Counted from the stretch's first letter, positions 12,021 through 25,556 are shown. The stretch is 64,000 nt of DNA from Tetranychus cinnabarinus (GCA_022266195.1 WHVY01000001.1:16616001-16680000), one strand, 5' to 3'. Made by a program: numbers and translations. Notes: generated by a model from the letters alone, not told the origin.

Positions 12021-14996
12021 TTAGGATTCAGAGTGTTCATGTTTCAAGTTTAATGCCCAAACATGTTGAGGCCATCCAGTTCGACCTTTGCTCTTCTTCA
12101 TGGATACATCGTAATTGTCCATTGATAGTTCCTTTGGTGAATTGATCTTCTGAAAAGGCAAACACATTTTATAATTAGACAAGTGATTTGAGTCGATTAG
12201 CAAAGTTGATCTAAATACAACAATTTGGCAGTGAACACATAAAGATGATGTTAAAGATGAGCAAAATTACGATGAGGATAATGATGATGATGATGAATTA
12301 ACATAACGTCGGATAGTTAATTGAAAGAAAAATATTCAATTGACTTTAAAAAAAATAAACAAAAAACTGTTAACATAAACTTGATGTAAATTTAGCAAGT
12401 TACATTTTTTATGCTCTTTCTGGGTCCACTTTTGGCTTATAGCAATTAAACTGAAATTGAAATAATCAACTGATTGTAGTCAATGATTGTAGGTTAATAA
12501 CTGAAGTTGATTGTGCAGCAAAGATCAAATGCAAATGCATTTGTTCAATGGTTTTCTTGGGATTTTGGCTGTTTCTTGATTTTTTGCTCATTTTTTCCTT
12601 CGTCAATCAACTGTTTTGGTGATTAATTGTAAATGATTAGTATTGTTACAGTTTTTACAATTTCAATATTTCAATCATTGAGAAGCTCATTTTGTTTACA
12701 GAAATTTTGATTCATTTTTGCTTGTTATTTATGACCGTTTCTTGTCTGTAATTGTAACAATGGCTGACAATGGTAAAGCCAATTGCTGTTTAAAGGCTCG
12801 GTAATTTATTGATTTATTTAACTGTTGTAAGTGATAATTTTTGATACTACAATCAAGTAATATTTGAAATAGGAAACAACGAGAAGAGAAAGCTTCGTTT
12901 CTGTTAAAGGTTAAGCTTAAAATATCTTTTCAAGTAAACATCGAAACTCATCTTTTCTTCATTATCATCATTATCATCTTTTTTTCCCGGAAATGATCAA
13001 GTTTAAACTGATGAAAAGCTTGAGTTTTGATTGAACAGTTATCATTGATGGTTATTGGATTGACAGTTCTGTGAAGTAAACTCTGTTTATGCTGAGTGAA
13101 GCTTGTAATGTATTTTTGATACATTTGTTAGCGAGAAATTGTTTTCCTCGAGCAACAAATTTTGATACAATCAAGCAAATTATCAATTTTCTGATGAACT
13201 CATCAACATTTCCATGTAATTACTGTTTCAACGTAAGATTATTATTGAGTTTAAATTAATGTTTCTAAGGTAAATTTCTTGATAATGAGTTTTTTCCTCT
13301 TCTAAAAGTGTTTAATTGCTACTGCTTAGCAGCTGGGTAACAATTAGGATTTAACCATTGAATCACTAATTGTTGAGGCTTTCTTTTGTTGATGGCTTTG
13401 TACTCTAATGATGAATTAACAAGTCTGATTTACATGTTAATCCAATGCAAGTACAAATTTGTACATAAAAAAAACGGGATGTTTGTCACTCTTGAGCTTC
13501 TCATTTTAACCTTACAACTGATTAATGCTCATATTTCAAAGGAAGAGCCGAGAGTCTAACAAATCATCATCGTTTTAACACTGTTAATCCGTTAAATCCG
13601 GTTCTGTCAAGAATCAAAGGGATAAGAGTTGACGAATGAAATAACAAGCTTTCATCGGTTAAACCATTTTAAAACAAAAAGTGGCCAGAGACAAATGGTC
13701 TGCCGCGAGAAGTGACAAAATAATTTGCATAACTGTTGTAAACTGAGACTAGAAAATGGGGAAAAAACTTACCAAATGATTAGAATCTCTTTTAACCTCT
13801 TTGCAGCGTAAATCAACTTTGAAATCTTCACAAACAACAGGTAATCGTTGGTTACCATGTTCATCAACTGAATTGTCAGCTTCCAGTGCAGTCATTAACC
13901 AAGAAATGTATTTGGTTGCTAATCGAAGGGTTTTAATTTTGGACAATTTGGTGTCTGGTGGTACATTTGGTATACGATCACGAAGAAGGCTAAATGCAGA
14001 GTTTATCGATACAGTCCTTTTACGCTCCTTTTTGTTTGCCGTGTTGCGCTTTTTCGGCATTCTAATAGTTCCTTGTTCATGGTCTTCATTCATTATACAT
14101 TGATCAGCCATATCAATGGATGAAGTTTCAATCAATGTGTGAGGTTGAACAACATTTGAAGCAGCTTCAGGTACACATGAGTTTTGACCATGGTTAAAGT
14201 CAATGGTTGAAGGTTCAGCCGAAGTGGCATGATGATGCAGTGCAATTGGCCTAATTGAGAGTGAACCTGGACTGAGAAAGTGTGGAGATGATGAGGTGGC
14301 TAGTTGAGGTGGTGGTGGTGGTAGGGGCTCATAGTAGTCTATTGTTGATGCTGTTATAGTCTCTTTAGTGGTTGGTGTGAGTGTTGTTAGTGTTACTTTT
14401 GATTTTACTGTTGGCTGATTGGGGTGAAGATGAAGATCGGCTGAAGAGGGCGATGAAGATGATGAGGAATATAGTCCAGGTGAGTGGGACGAGGATGGGT
14501 TTGAATTTGAGCTTCGTGGGGAAAAGGGTAAACAGTATGCTGATGGTGGAGTAGATGAAGAGTTGTAGAGAGATGAAGACGACGAGGACGAAGAGGAAGA
14601 AGAAGATGAAGATGTTGATGATGTTGATGAAGGTGACGATGAAGAGGGTGAAGATGTCAACGGTAAATTGTTATCACAATTGGCTGGTGATGCTGTTGAT
14701 GGCGATGGTGAAGACCAATGGTTGTCATTACATCCCGTGTAAACTGCAAGATGATCATAGGAAGGGTTTGTCCGGATCAGATTGGTGTTATAAGAATCAG
14801 ATGGTTGATAGTGAACGTGATGGTTGTGAGGTTCGTGAAATGAGGTTGAATGGTGTCCATGAATTTGTTGATGGTGATAGTCAAGATGTTGATTATGATT
14901 AAGGTGGTGGTGATGATGGTGGTGGTGGTGTTGGTGTTGGTGAGGTGAAGGGTGAAACGATGTAACAGGTCCAGATGAGATTAACCTTAAATCCAT
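12021..14996 (-). CDS. hand: HAND-family bHLH transcription factor
   Basis: HAND proteins are Twist-type bHLH factors of heart, visceral mesoderm and related tissue, acting in the nucleus as heterodimers on E-boxes. The model has two exons: 14996-13773 (408 codons, donor GTAAGT) and 12149-12021 (acceptor TTTTCAG, phase 0), giving about 450 residues. The bHLH lies at about residues 315-372: basic region NTANKKERKRT, helix 1 SINSAFSLLRDRIPNVP, loop and helix 2 TKLSKIKTLRLATKYI. Exon 2 supplies the diagnostic C-terminal HAND motif KGRTGWPQHVWAL. The N-terminal 310 residues are low complexity (poly-His near residue 25, long Ser tracts, a Pro run) and make the protein about twice the length of vertebrate HANDs. 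ATG at 14996 is the first Met of the frame and is followed by a HAND-like start (MDLRLISSG). Identification is strong; the exact 5' end is less certain. Confidence 0.92.
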
Positions 14997-17900
14997 TTGA
15001 AACTATAATGTGTAAAAAAGGAAAGGTTATTGACTATTTGCTGTTAGATGATAAAATTTTACTTACCTTGGTTTTACAATCTTCAACTGTTGGCTGTTAT
15101 TTTGTTGAAATTAATGAAAATATTTAAATAAAAGGGTAAATTGTGATTAACAATTAAAAAATAATGGTTAAAGTGCAAGATATAAAGCAATGGCTATTTT
15201 AATAGCTCAAAACAGAGAGAGCTCGTGTGAGTTTAGCTGCTTGCGTTAAACTCAAAGCTTTTTGTGATCCCGTTTAAGCTGTACAGCTGCTCATGAGCTA
15301 TGGATGATAGAAGGCGACTTGAACTGATGAAGATAAAATGATGAGGATGAAAAATAGGGATCCTTTTTCATTGCTCCTATTGGTTGGAAAGGTATCTTTC
15401 AACTCCTCCTTGCCTTTAACATTTGGCCAATCATTCAGCTTCTCAGCGTTTCAATATCATCATCATCATGTTAACTCTACATTTCATTGGTTTACTTCAT
15501 CTTCAATCATGATGATAATGATGATGATTGTGTATAAAATGACTTGTATACAAGTATAAGTATACATTTAGAGGATCATAAATCATGTTATCTTCCGTCA
15601 ACTAAACTCAATTTGATTTCAATTTTCATGATTACATCTTAATAATCATTTGAAAACCCTTGGTTTTCATATAATCATGGTAAAATGAGTAGAGTAAATT
15701 AAAAATGTAGAGTTAATTGAATCAAAAGGAGAGAAGCTAAAAATTGATTGCTTGAAAGGTTGCCTTTTGATTATTAAAATTGAATTGGAATGCAAAGGTT
15801 TATCAAATATCAAATTTCAATGTGAATTTAACCTTAAACCATTAAAAATACAACAATCAATCACCTTTTACTAAACATGTTGTTGTTACAATGAATACAA
15901 TCCAAGTCCCTGGTGAAATTGACTTGATATCATTTTCATGAGAAACAAATTTGCAATTTAATATCAATCCAAATTATTGTATAAACTTGTAAGAGATTTT
16001 TTATTTAATTGTAAATAATTGGAGTGAAACCATTGATTAACCATTTTTATCAAAAGATTTCTTTCATTTTTCAATGGATAAAAAAGGTTTTTGTTTTTCG
16101 CGCAATTTATTTCGCTATCCTTTTTGCCATTTTTATATCGCTTTGGTTACATCGTCTGCAGTTACATTGCCAATGTTTTTTTGTTGATCAATTTGTTAAT
16201 TGTTTTGTGATGTTTATACAACTAATAATTAGTTCAATTGATTAGTTTAAAATTTTTTAGTCCATCCTAGTTTAGTTATTAACTAATTTGCTTCATTTTA
16301 TTATTTGTTTTCTCGTTTCCTTTTGCTTCTCATCGTTTTATATCCAGTACTTTGTTTCACCAATACATTTGTGTCTATAGTCAAGTCTCTACATTGACAA
16401 CACCATCTTAACCGGATGCATCTTCCTATTCATTTACATCCTTCATCATCATCTACATCATCACCATCATCAGTATAATCATCATTATCATCTTGTGTTT
16501 CTAGAAACAAAAAAATAAATAAACAAATGTTGTTACTCTAAGATGATGTTGATGTTGAATACAATTTTGTTTGTCTTGTGAAAAAAAGCTGTAACTATTA
16601 AGGTTTTGCTTCCAATCAAAATGTATCAACAATCTCAAAAATATTTTACTTATTAATTAGACAATCATCTAATTAACGAAAGTTAAAGTTCAGGTAAACA
16701 CCTCAAATATTGTCTTGAAGCTACTGGTTAACAGCCCTAGAGACATGGACAGGTTACATTTCAACAGTGAATTTTTATCTCTTAAAGCCTTGGAAAAATC
16801 AACACTAAACCACTTAAATTAGCTGGATTATGTTGATTAACATTTTTGACACTTTGCTTGATCTCAAGTGTCGAACCATTAAGATAATTACAATCATTTA
16901 TATTATTGAAATTGAAAGATAAACCAATTTAATTGAAAAAAATCACGTAAAGTAAGTAAATGTGTGGACAAAAAAGAAGCGTAGACAAGCAATTTACCTC
17001 TCAATTTAAGTCTCAATTCAAGCTTCAAGACTACTTTATTGTAACCTGTAATTATCCTATTCTTATAGATATATATTTTATAAGAATAAAATAGATTTTG
17101 ATTCATTATTTGATCCCTTGATTCTTGAACATTCATTTAACTAAAACCCTCTTTCACCTTATTTTACAGGCAACAAATGATTACAAGCCAATGAAGTGAA
17201 AAGTGAAGTCCAACTTAACCGGTCACAAACCACAAGATGCTTGAATTTCTTATGGCCTATCTTGCTATAAAAATGGGAAACTATCATCATCTTGATCATT
17301 ATCATCATCACCATCATCATCATAATCATTATCATCATCAAATCTATCAACAACTCCTCCTACCTGGTTTACTTTGAATGTATTTTCAGAAGCAAGAATT
17401 GTTATTGTTGCTGTTGATATCATTTACGGTTAGTTGTTAACCTTTTTTTTATTTTCATTAGCTTGATACATTTATTAGTATCAAATTGGTTTCATCATGG
17501 ATTTTTATATCATCATCATCACCTCCTCCTCCTCCACCTCCTCTTCAAGTGAAGGTCTTTATCTCGTATGATTATGATGAAATCAAAAATCGACTTCTAA
17601 TAACCTTTCAAGTTTTTTTTAACTTTGCTCTTCATCCTCTTATTTCCAAGGCATCTTTGATTCTTTTTATTAATATCTTCTTTTTTTCTTTCTCTTTTTT
17701 TTGTTCATCATGTTTTTGATTACAGGTTAATTTCAGGTTGATTGGAGTAAACTGCGTCTAAAAAAAGTGTATTTATATTGGAGCAAATAATATATATATT
17801 GGTGAATCAATGAAGTCTTCACAATGTTGATCGTTTTTGTTATCTCGCTGTTTACAGTATTTTTTATCCTGCTCATCACTTCATAACTTGTTTTGATGCG

Positions 17901-20900
17901 ATTTTTTTGTCTCCTCATTTTAAAGCTCAACAAAATAAATTGCGGTGATAAATGATTATTATCAGACTAGGGCGAGTGCCCAAACCAAACATACACGATA
18001 CCATGTGCTGATATAATTGTATCATGTCAATCAATGATGAGCAGTTTTTTGCATTCCAACGTTGACCATGATTTTGTTGACTCTCCTGTATTAACACATT
18101 GTCGGACAACGCTTTTCTACCTTTTTGCCAATTTGATCACTCAGCCAGATTTACACAAAACTTGGGACAATTTCTGTATTTATCTCAACATGAATCCATC
18201 AACAATCTCGTCTAATGATGCAGGAAAAGGCAACAAAAAGCTTCATTTCAATGCGCGTGATTAACTGGAAACCAAACTCTGTGATTGCTCAGATTCAATA
18301 AATGAAAATTGATTTGACTGTATATAATTAACTGCTTTGCAATCCTTTGATTCTGTTTTTGGGATGATAAAAAAGGATAATCGTTGTAGAGATGACAAAA
18401 AATGATCTTTAACTAGAAACTTTGTATCTATTTTGGCATTTTTTTGCTTTACTCAAAAACTATTTGGCCCCAGAGTTGAACAAGATGTAATGCAAAAAAA
18501 AGGATAAATGCATCTCCATGTATCTTCATTTCAAACAAACTGTAATTCAGTTTCTCAAGAAACATTAAATCAAGATAAAGTAACCAATGGATAATTTCAA
18601 TCTTAATCATTTCTTTAAATCATCTCTTGCAATGACCTTTGAAGCCTTTTCCCCTTCAATTTTCTTGAAAATTATTGCTCATTTTTTGCACTTCATACTG
18701 TAAATACTTTCTCAGTTTAACTGATGATGTTCATTGATGTTAATTATTATTATTATTATTATGGTCATTGGCTGATGATTGCCATTGCAATTTGAAATGA
18801 AATGATAATGATTTATCTATGGATACATTACTGTATGTGAGAGGAAAAATTGTTGAACCAGAAAATGATCAATAAACGAAACTGTTTTTTTTGCTTTAAA
18901 ATTCAAACATTTTATTGATTATCTCTCAATCTATTTTAATTACAATCAAGCTGATTGCTTGCCAATTAGTTTCAAAGTATAAAGTATATTTAAATGGTTG
19001 AATTAAACAATAATTACATTATAATAACATTGAATAATGATTATTGTGCTCAAGCTTTTTACCCAATGTAATAATTTTATCTTTGATTTAAACGTTTTCT
19101 AGCCATAATTAACTTACCACGAGATTGCTAACCATTGATAACTGTGAGTGATATGATGATTAAGATGATTTGGATGAGAAGGAATTACATCAATAAGGTA
19201 ATTCAATAGTCTGGAAATTATCAATTTTCAGTTACAATAGAAGCTAAATTTAAATTTTATTGAATTAGCTAATGTATCGAGAGTCTTTTAGGTAAACACT
19301 GCTTTACCACTCAATCTTATTATAGTTTAGGGTAAAAAATATTTTAATTGTGATAAATTGGATTGTAACTTGATATGTATGAATGAAGTAGGACCTAAAC
19401 ACTTGTTACTCCCATCAATTTAACTTATTTTATTATATTCATATCAGGCTCACACACTGATCAGCTGGTTTATCAAACGGCTTGTTTAATGGTAACAAAA
19501 GTAAATTTAATATTTCGTGTGAAACTCATTAGAGTTTGACTTTTATTTTTTGATTATATTTTGATTTTATTTGTTCTAATCAACTAATCTATTGATGTTA
19601 TGAATAATGAAATGATTGTAATGAACCACTCTGAATGACGATGAGATGTATTGACCAAGATGGACATTAGACTTGCAATGTTGATTGGATGAGCAATTGG
19701 GACAGGATGCGAACCTTTAAATTGCAAGTAAATTGTGTTGACTGATTTTGACAAATTTAGCAATTTAAATTGGCCAACACTGATTTCTTCGCAACTGTCT
19801 ATCTTTACTATTAACCAGATCAATGATTATTTCCTAGAATTGATTCACGATTGATGTCTTCTCAAGTTTTTGTAACACCAAACAAAAGTGTAAAGGTGCT
19901 TCATTCCAGTTTCAGTTTATCCAACTTTCAACTGAACAAGATTTCAATTCAAATACAATTAACAACATAGTAATTTTTAAAATCAAATCATTAACACTTC
20001 CCAATTTAAACCTTTTTAATAGATACTTACCATTTCCTTATTGCATTATTTTAACACAACCTCTTTTCCTAATGTTGACTGGGTTTAGATTTTGCTTTCA
20101 TTTTCATTTCATAGACTCTCTACTAATAATGATCTTATTGCTGGTTGATTTTGAACTAATGAACTATTGATTATAAATGATTCAAAGATCAATTATGATT
20201 CTGAAGATGTTCAGGTAAGCATTGATTGGAAATATCTCAGGTTGGAAAGACTTCAAGAGAGCTAATTTTGTTGATATTTTATCTTTCTCTGTGTGGTTAA
20301 AATCAATTTGAATATATTATTGACATCTAGAACTGATCATGAAATCGATTAATTAAAACAATTTAGATTTACCTTCCTAACTTTTACTATTTTAAGTGTA
20401 AAAGTGTAACATTTGACTCTGGTTTGAGTTGATTCCGCGCACAAATTTTGAGTATCACTTGTTTCCCATTGCTTTTTATCCACCCAGAACAAGAGTATAC
20501 TTGACGGTTTATTGTAAATTTACTTCTCAGAGTTATCTTAACCTTATTTTAACGGTAATTTGCAAAGTTTGAATGACCTCGGGTCAACTTGGGTAACCAA
20601 AATTTGACCTTTAAAAACGCATTCTCAAGTGAAATAGTCATAAATTACACTTTCAAAGATCCATTGAAAGAAAAGAGAAAAGTGGAAAAAGCAAACAAAA
20701 AATGTCTCGACTTTAGTATTGACAACTTGTCAGATCATCTCTCGACATTTTCCTCAATGAACTATCTAATTGATGCAAAGTTATATTGATTATCTTGGGT
20801 CGCAGTTTCAACACATCAATACTACAATTAATAGTAATGGTAATTTAAGCATTTCAAGTTTGAAACTCCACTAAAGCCATGATTGATAGAATGGTTCGGA

Positions 20901-21974
20901 TTATTTTTTCGAGCTGTGAGCTTAATTGTTTTAATAAATCGAAAAATTAGATTTAACAATCAATTTCTTTGAGCTATGTGTTTGTTTATTTCATCTCAAT
21001 GAGCCTATTCATTTCTGATTCCATAATTGCTTTTAGTTAATAAAATTGTAAAACTCATGATAATTTTATAACATTTGAATATTTCAAGGGTAAAATTTAA
21101 ACACGATGAAATAATCATGCGTTTTTATTTAAAGAAAGCTATTTATTAATCAAATAGTTTATTATACAAGGCTAATAGTAATTGAAATTGATTATTGAAT
21201 TGAAATTAATGCTTCAAAAAATTTGATTGTAATTTTCTTGTTTATAGATTACAATTAATTTGCGAGGTAAGGCTATAGAGGTAAAATATATGACTACTTA
21301 AGCTTCGTATTCAATTTTAGCTTATAACTTGGAAATAAATTTAATTTGATTTGAACATTGATCATTTTGTGATACATCAAGAAATAATGGCATAAATATT
21401 TTGTACAACGTCAAGGGAACAATGATTACAACTGATCGATTACAGTATTTCAATTATTATTTGGTGATTTCGGATTGATTTTATGAGTCGCATTTGAGGA
21501 ACAGCAACTTTACAATTGTCTTCGAAGAGGAGACTTGATGTACAAAGAGTAATATTTTTACTTTTTGTTTACAATCGAATTACATTTATAATTTAGAGAT
21601 TTGATTCAGTTTGTATTAACAAAATATTGGTTGAAAAATTCATAACAGTCAACGGTAATTAAAATCAGTTAACATAATTCAAACTAAAATTAGTAAATTG
21701 GACATGATTAAATCTTGTATTTGAGCACAGTGAACAACCAGGTAAAGTATTAAAATAGCAATAAGCTATTTATTGAGGCAAATTGAAAACTTTTACTAAA
21801 AAGGAGAAAATGAAACTAAAAATTTTATTGAGTAACTGTTAAATTATACTCATGATCTGAACTTTGCTTCTTGTGATCGTTCACTGTGTTTACAATTTCA
21901 GTTTCTCAATGACGACAGTATATTGTTTGATGAGAAGAGTCGGACAAAATTAATTCCTGTTTTTGTTATGAATG
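14997..21974. other. Long non-coding region upstream of hand
   Basis: About 7 kb without a gene I can support. It is AT-rich, with ATC/GAT/TTA simple repeats (15450-15520, 16440-16500, 17280-17340, a TTA run at about 18740-18760) and Phe/Ile/Ser-rich spurious frames. Its position upstream of a developmental regulator makes it a natural place for hand regulatory DNA, but no specific site is proven here. Confidence 0.55.
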
Positions 21975-21976
21975 TA

Positions 21977-22205
21977 CAGTAAAATTACACTTGTCAGATA
22001 TTTTTGGATATACTCCATCTATTGGAATAATTAATACTTTTTTCTTTGGACAAAAGTTTTTCTGTCTTTTTTGTTCTGATTTCTTAGTCTTTCTGATTGA
22101 ACAAAATTAAAATGAAAAGTGAGAAAGAGAATTATAAGAGAAAAGTTTTAATTATTCTAATAGATGGAGTATCTCCAAAAATATCGGTTAAGTGTAATTA
22201 CACTG
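21977..22205. mobile_element. TA-flanked inverted-repeat element (MITE) at the 3' end of the bHLH-PAS gene
   Basis: A 229-bp element begins CAGTAAAATTACACTT and ends AAGTGTAATTACACTG, flanked by TA at 21975-21976 and 22206-22207. The arms match over about 70 nt (left 21977-22050, right about 22130-22205), including the shared core ATACTCCATCTATT. CAGT ends and TA flanks fit a non-autonomous Tc1/mariner-type element. Its right edge lies only about 4 nt beyond the stop codon (22212-22210) of the neighbouring minus-strand gene, so it probably forms that gene's 3' UTR. Confidence 0.78.
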
Positions 22206-22209
22206 TAAT

Positions 22210-24627
22210 TTATTGTTTGAGATCTAGTTCGCATTCATGGTCCAAACTGGAAACAAAATCATTAACATTAACTCTTTGAAGTTCTTGGTTGATATCAAGT
22301 CCAACAATATTTTGAACTTCTTGATTATAGTTATAAGTTTGATATTGAGGGAAGGTGGGTTGAAAAATTATTTGCGGATTGTTGACTGGGGCGCTGAAAA
22401 ATGTTTGTTGATCGGAGATTGTACATTGAGTTATGATAATGTGCATTTGTTTTGGGTTGGTAACAAAAGCATTTTGTCCAGAAGTCATTCCGCAGACTTG
22501 ATTAGTTCCAAACTGATAATATTGATTTTGTAGGATACGCTGATTTGTAGGGAAACTGTTCATAACAGTTGGAGGAACGTAGGGATTCATGGTGGCATAT
22601 ACAGGATAATTTATCGATAATGAAGCAGATGATGGCATTGATTGTGACATAGAGGATGAGTCGGATGTAAATTGCGACTCTGGTGTCAGGGAATAAGTTG
22701 GAGGAGATTGAGATGAACATGGTTGAGATGAGGGAGATTGGGATAAAGGTGATTGTGTTGATGAAGATGGTACACTTGTTGAAGGCGATAGGGTGGGTAC
22801 AGATGACGATGAAGTTGATAGATTTGACGATTGTGAAGATGGACCTGGTGGTGATGATTGCGCATTTGAAGCAATTTCGACAAATTCATTTTCGGCGGAT
22901 TCATTGAGGATTCCTTGGAATGCAGAATTCATGCTTGAGGTACATGGAGATGAGATGTCCGAGGTGGATGCTTTTAATCTATCATTAGATGAATTGGCTG
23001 CTTTATTGTCACAGCCATCAACCATTTTAGCAGCTGCTAATTGATTTTCCAACTGAAGCAGCTTTTCATTGGCAACATTGTCTACTTTAGCCTGTAACTC
23101 TTGGACCGTCTTGTTATAACATTGAGGCATTAAATCAGCTTCGTATTGCCGAAGTAGTTTTTCCCCTTCCTCTTCACTGTGAAGAAATAAAAATATACAT
23201 TAATTTATTATACAATATTGGTATTATTGCTATCAAAAGCTCGATAAAAAGTAAAAAGTGTCTTAAGCAAATACAAACCTTAAAAGTGTAGCAACTATAT
23301 GAAAGAAAATATATTCGTCAGTTTTTTCCAATCTGCCCTCAGATCTTAGGTAAACAATTCTAGCGCACACATCCTTTAAACGATGAACAATGACACCGGC
23401 GTTGTCGCGCAATGCTTAAGTAATGATAAAGAAATCAAAATTAAAATTAAAAACAATTACAATGGAATGGTGATTGAGAAAAAGTGAACTTACTTCCTGC
23501 ATGAGCGTAAAGGGACATTTGCCTATCCGCTGCGTACATAAACTCATAAGCGGATTTTCCTATGACTTCCTCAGGTGTGTATCCAAGGTTGCTTACAATA
23601 CTTTAAAAAGAATTGAAATGAATTTATAAATTTTTAAATAATCATTAGTTTTCATTATTAGGTTTATCTTATAATACTTACCGATGGCAAGCAAACAAAA
23701 TTACACCATTAGGATCCATAACAAGACGATATTCGCTATTGTTACGCAAGATGTAATCAATTTGTGAGGTTAAGAAGTCTGGATCCTTTATCAATCCAAT
23801 CGATCCTCGAATTTTAATCGCTGAATCATGGTCCGGTGAATCTTCATATCTAATTGATAGATGCGTATTTTTGGCTTTTTGAATAGCTACTTTTTGAGTA
23901 ACTAATTCCCTCTGATACTCAATCGTACCGGTAATTCTGACCAAGTGATGGCCTTCTGGGATCTTGGATTTCTTTTTCATGACCATTCTGCAGGTTATGT
24001 TAAAGTCTTTGGTCTGCATTGATTCAATAACGTCCTCTTTGAGAGCATTGATCTGCCTTTGAAAGGCATCTTGGTCTCTTCCATAAACCAGAGATGAAAG
24101 TTTTTTATTGTAGACATCATTCCACTGATAGCCTAAGCTAGCGAACGCAGAATCACTGCAGAATATCATGTTCAAGTCGCCATCACAAACGAACACATTG
24201 ATTTCATCGGAGCGCTATAAATAACAAAATTGTAATTAAATTGTGATTAAATGAAGGAAAGAACGTTAGATTAATAAAAAGAAAGGTATTTAATAAAGTA
24301 AAACTTACCACCAGCGATTGAAAAACTTCATCCAATTTCAATGGCAATGGCTGTACACTTGTATTTTTGAAGCCTTTAAAGAAAAAATATTACATCAATT
24401 GATGGATACAGAACGATCATAATATACTTACTGTGAAACAATTTGACATATCCAGTAATAGTCCTGAGAAACTCCTTTTTATTACATTTAGCATTTCTTT
24501 TAAAAAATGGAACGCTCCTCTTTATTTTGTTTATCAATTCTGCTTCCTTTTTCCGACGTTCAAATTCGTTTACTTTACGAATCTCTTTCGAATCTTTCGC
24601 AGAGTTATTGACTCTATGTTTAACCAT
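22210..24627 (-). CDS. bHLH-PAS transcription factor, Met-like
   Basis: Six exons join in frame: 24627-24432, 24373-24309, 24214-23682, 23600-23494, 23414-23279 and 23176-22210, for about 667 residues. Exon 1 carries a divergent bHLH (basic region KVNEFERRKKEAELINKI, then a second helix ending GYVKLFH). PAS-A starts near residue 90 (VFVCDGDLNMIFCSDSAFASLGY). PAS-B starts near residue 245 (EYRLVMDPNGVILFACHR, then GYTPEEVIGKSAYEFM) and ends in SEEEGEKL. That junction resembles the end of PAS-B in Methoprene-tolerant/germ-cell-expressed proteins, the juvenile-hormone-receptor family. The last 300 residues are Ser/Pro/Gln-rich, as in activation domains. Class is secure; assignment to Met rather than another class of bHLH-PAS is an inference from a few motifs, and the bHLH is unusually diverged. 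The stop codon abuts an inverted-repeat element. Confidence 0.75.
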
Positions 24628-24783
24628 TGTTTCCTGTAATAAGAGAAAATATTCAAATTTTGAGAATGTTGAAGTTGTAATTTATGTTAATCAAAACTAG
24701 ATGTTGATAAAAGAGGAAGAAAAGAGCAACCATTTAAGTATCCTCAATCTGATGCAATCTGAAAGATTTCAGCAACAGTATTG

Positions 24784-24976
24784 ACTTTTGGAGTGGTGAC
24801 ATCTATGTGAACTACAGGGGGAAATAATTCAATTTCACAGTCTAAACAATTAGTCTGGCCTAGTGATTCCCCTTTAGCCTTTCTACCTTGAGTCATCAGA
24901 GTGGATTACTTGTTAAAATTGCAAAATTCAATTGTTTCCCAATAGTTCACATAGACCTCACCTCTGCAAAAGCTTC
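24784..24976. repeat. Inverted repeat upstream of the bHLH-PAS gene
   Basis: Two imperfect arms of about 50-60 nt, roughly 24784-24836 and 24915-24976, are mutually complementary; TCTATGTGAACTA on the left matches TAGTTCACATAGA on the right. They sit 150-350 bp upstream of the start codon. This could be an old MITE or a hairpin; ends and target duplication are not clear. Confidence 0.5.
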
Positions 24977-25256
24977 TTTCAACTGACAGGATAAATGAAC
25001 ACACAAAATTTAAAGAATTGAAAACTAACAATTAACCATCAGGAAATCTTACTTTTTTACCTTGAATTAATGAGCAAATTTTGGTAAAGATGCTTGTCTA
25101 GAACATAATGATGGATTAAAATCGGAAATCGGAAATTGTTTTATTGAGATAACGTAATGAGTTGAAAAGTGAAATGCAATAAACTAGCAACAAAAAGTAG
25201 TTAAACCTTGTCATACAGTCTGTTGCTACTTCTCTTCATTACACCTCCAGTCCTTA

Positions 25257-25556
25257 CTTCAACTCTTCAATATCTTCGGGTAATTTAGGTGATTCAATAC
25301 CCTTTATTGACCAAGAATATGATGAACTTAGGGTTGTAGACACGATGTTTTTTTCTAACATTTATCTCCTATTATCTATTGTTTTAAATCTTATTAATGT
25401 CTGTTTTTCAGGTATTTCCATGATTGAAGAAGAAACCAAAAAGGTATCGCCCAACAAGAAATGATCAATATTCTAATGAATTTATTATACCTTTCAACAA
25501 GAACGAGATGCTAAAAATGAAATGAAAATGAAGCGATGACAGCCGATCAAAATGTT
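25257..25556 (+). pseudogene. BCAS2 pseudogene, copy 1
   Basis: The segment aligns by eye with exons 1-3 of the intact BCAS2 gene at 40254-41104, keeping the first intron and both splice sites. The start codon is gone, the frame is shifted in exon 2 (an extra A in the run before GGTATCGCCC), most of exon 2 and intron 2 is deleted, and homology stops early in exon 3 at a shared AATCAAAATGTTT-like stretch. The sequence then runs directly into a copy of the membrane-protein gene, which suggests unequal tandem recombination. Confidence 0.8.

Noticed and set aside
14555..14902. Plus-strand Met/Lys/Asp-rich frames opposite hand
   Set aside because: Antisense readings of the Ser and His repeat tracts of the real gene.
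17280..17345. CATCAT-type repeats as a possible CRISPR-like or regulatory array
   Set aside because: Simple trinucleotide microsatellites; similar runs occur throughout the window, and CRISPR is not expected in a nuclear animal genome.
18034..18264. 76-codon frame upstream of hand
   Set aside because: No recognisable domain, no splice context, composition like the surrounding non-coding DNA.
22237..23044. Several plus-strand open frames opposite the bHLH-PAS last exon
   Set aside because: They are antisense shadows of a Ser/Pro/Gln-rich coding exon and have no splice or homology support.
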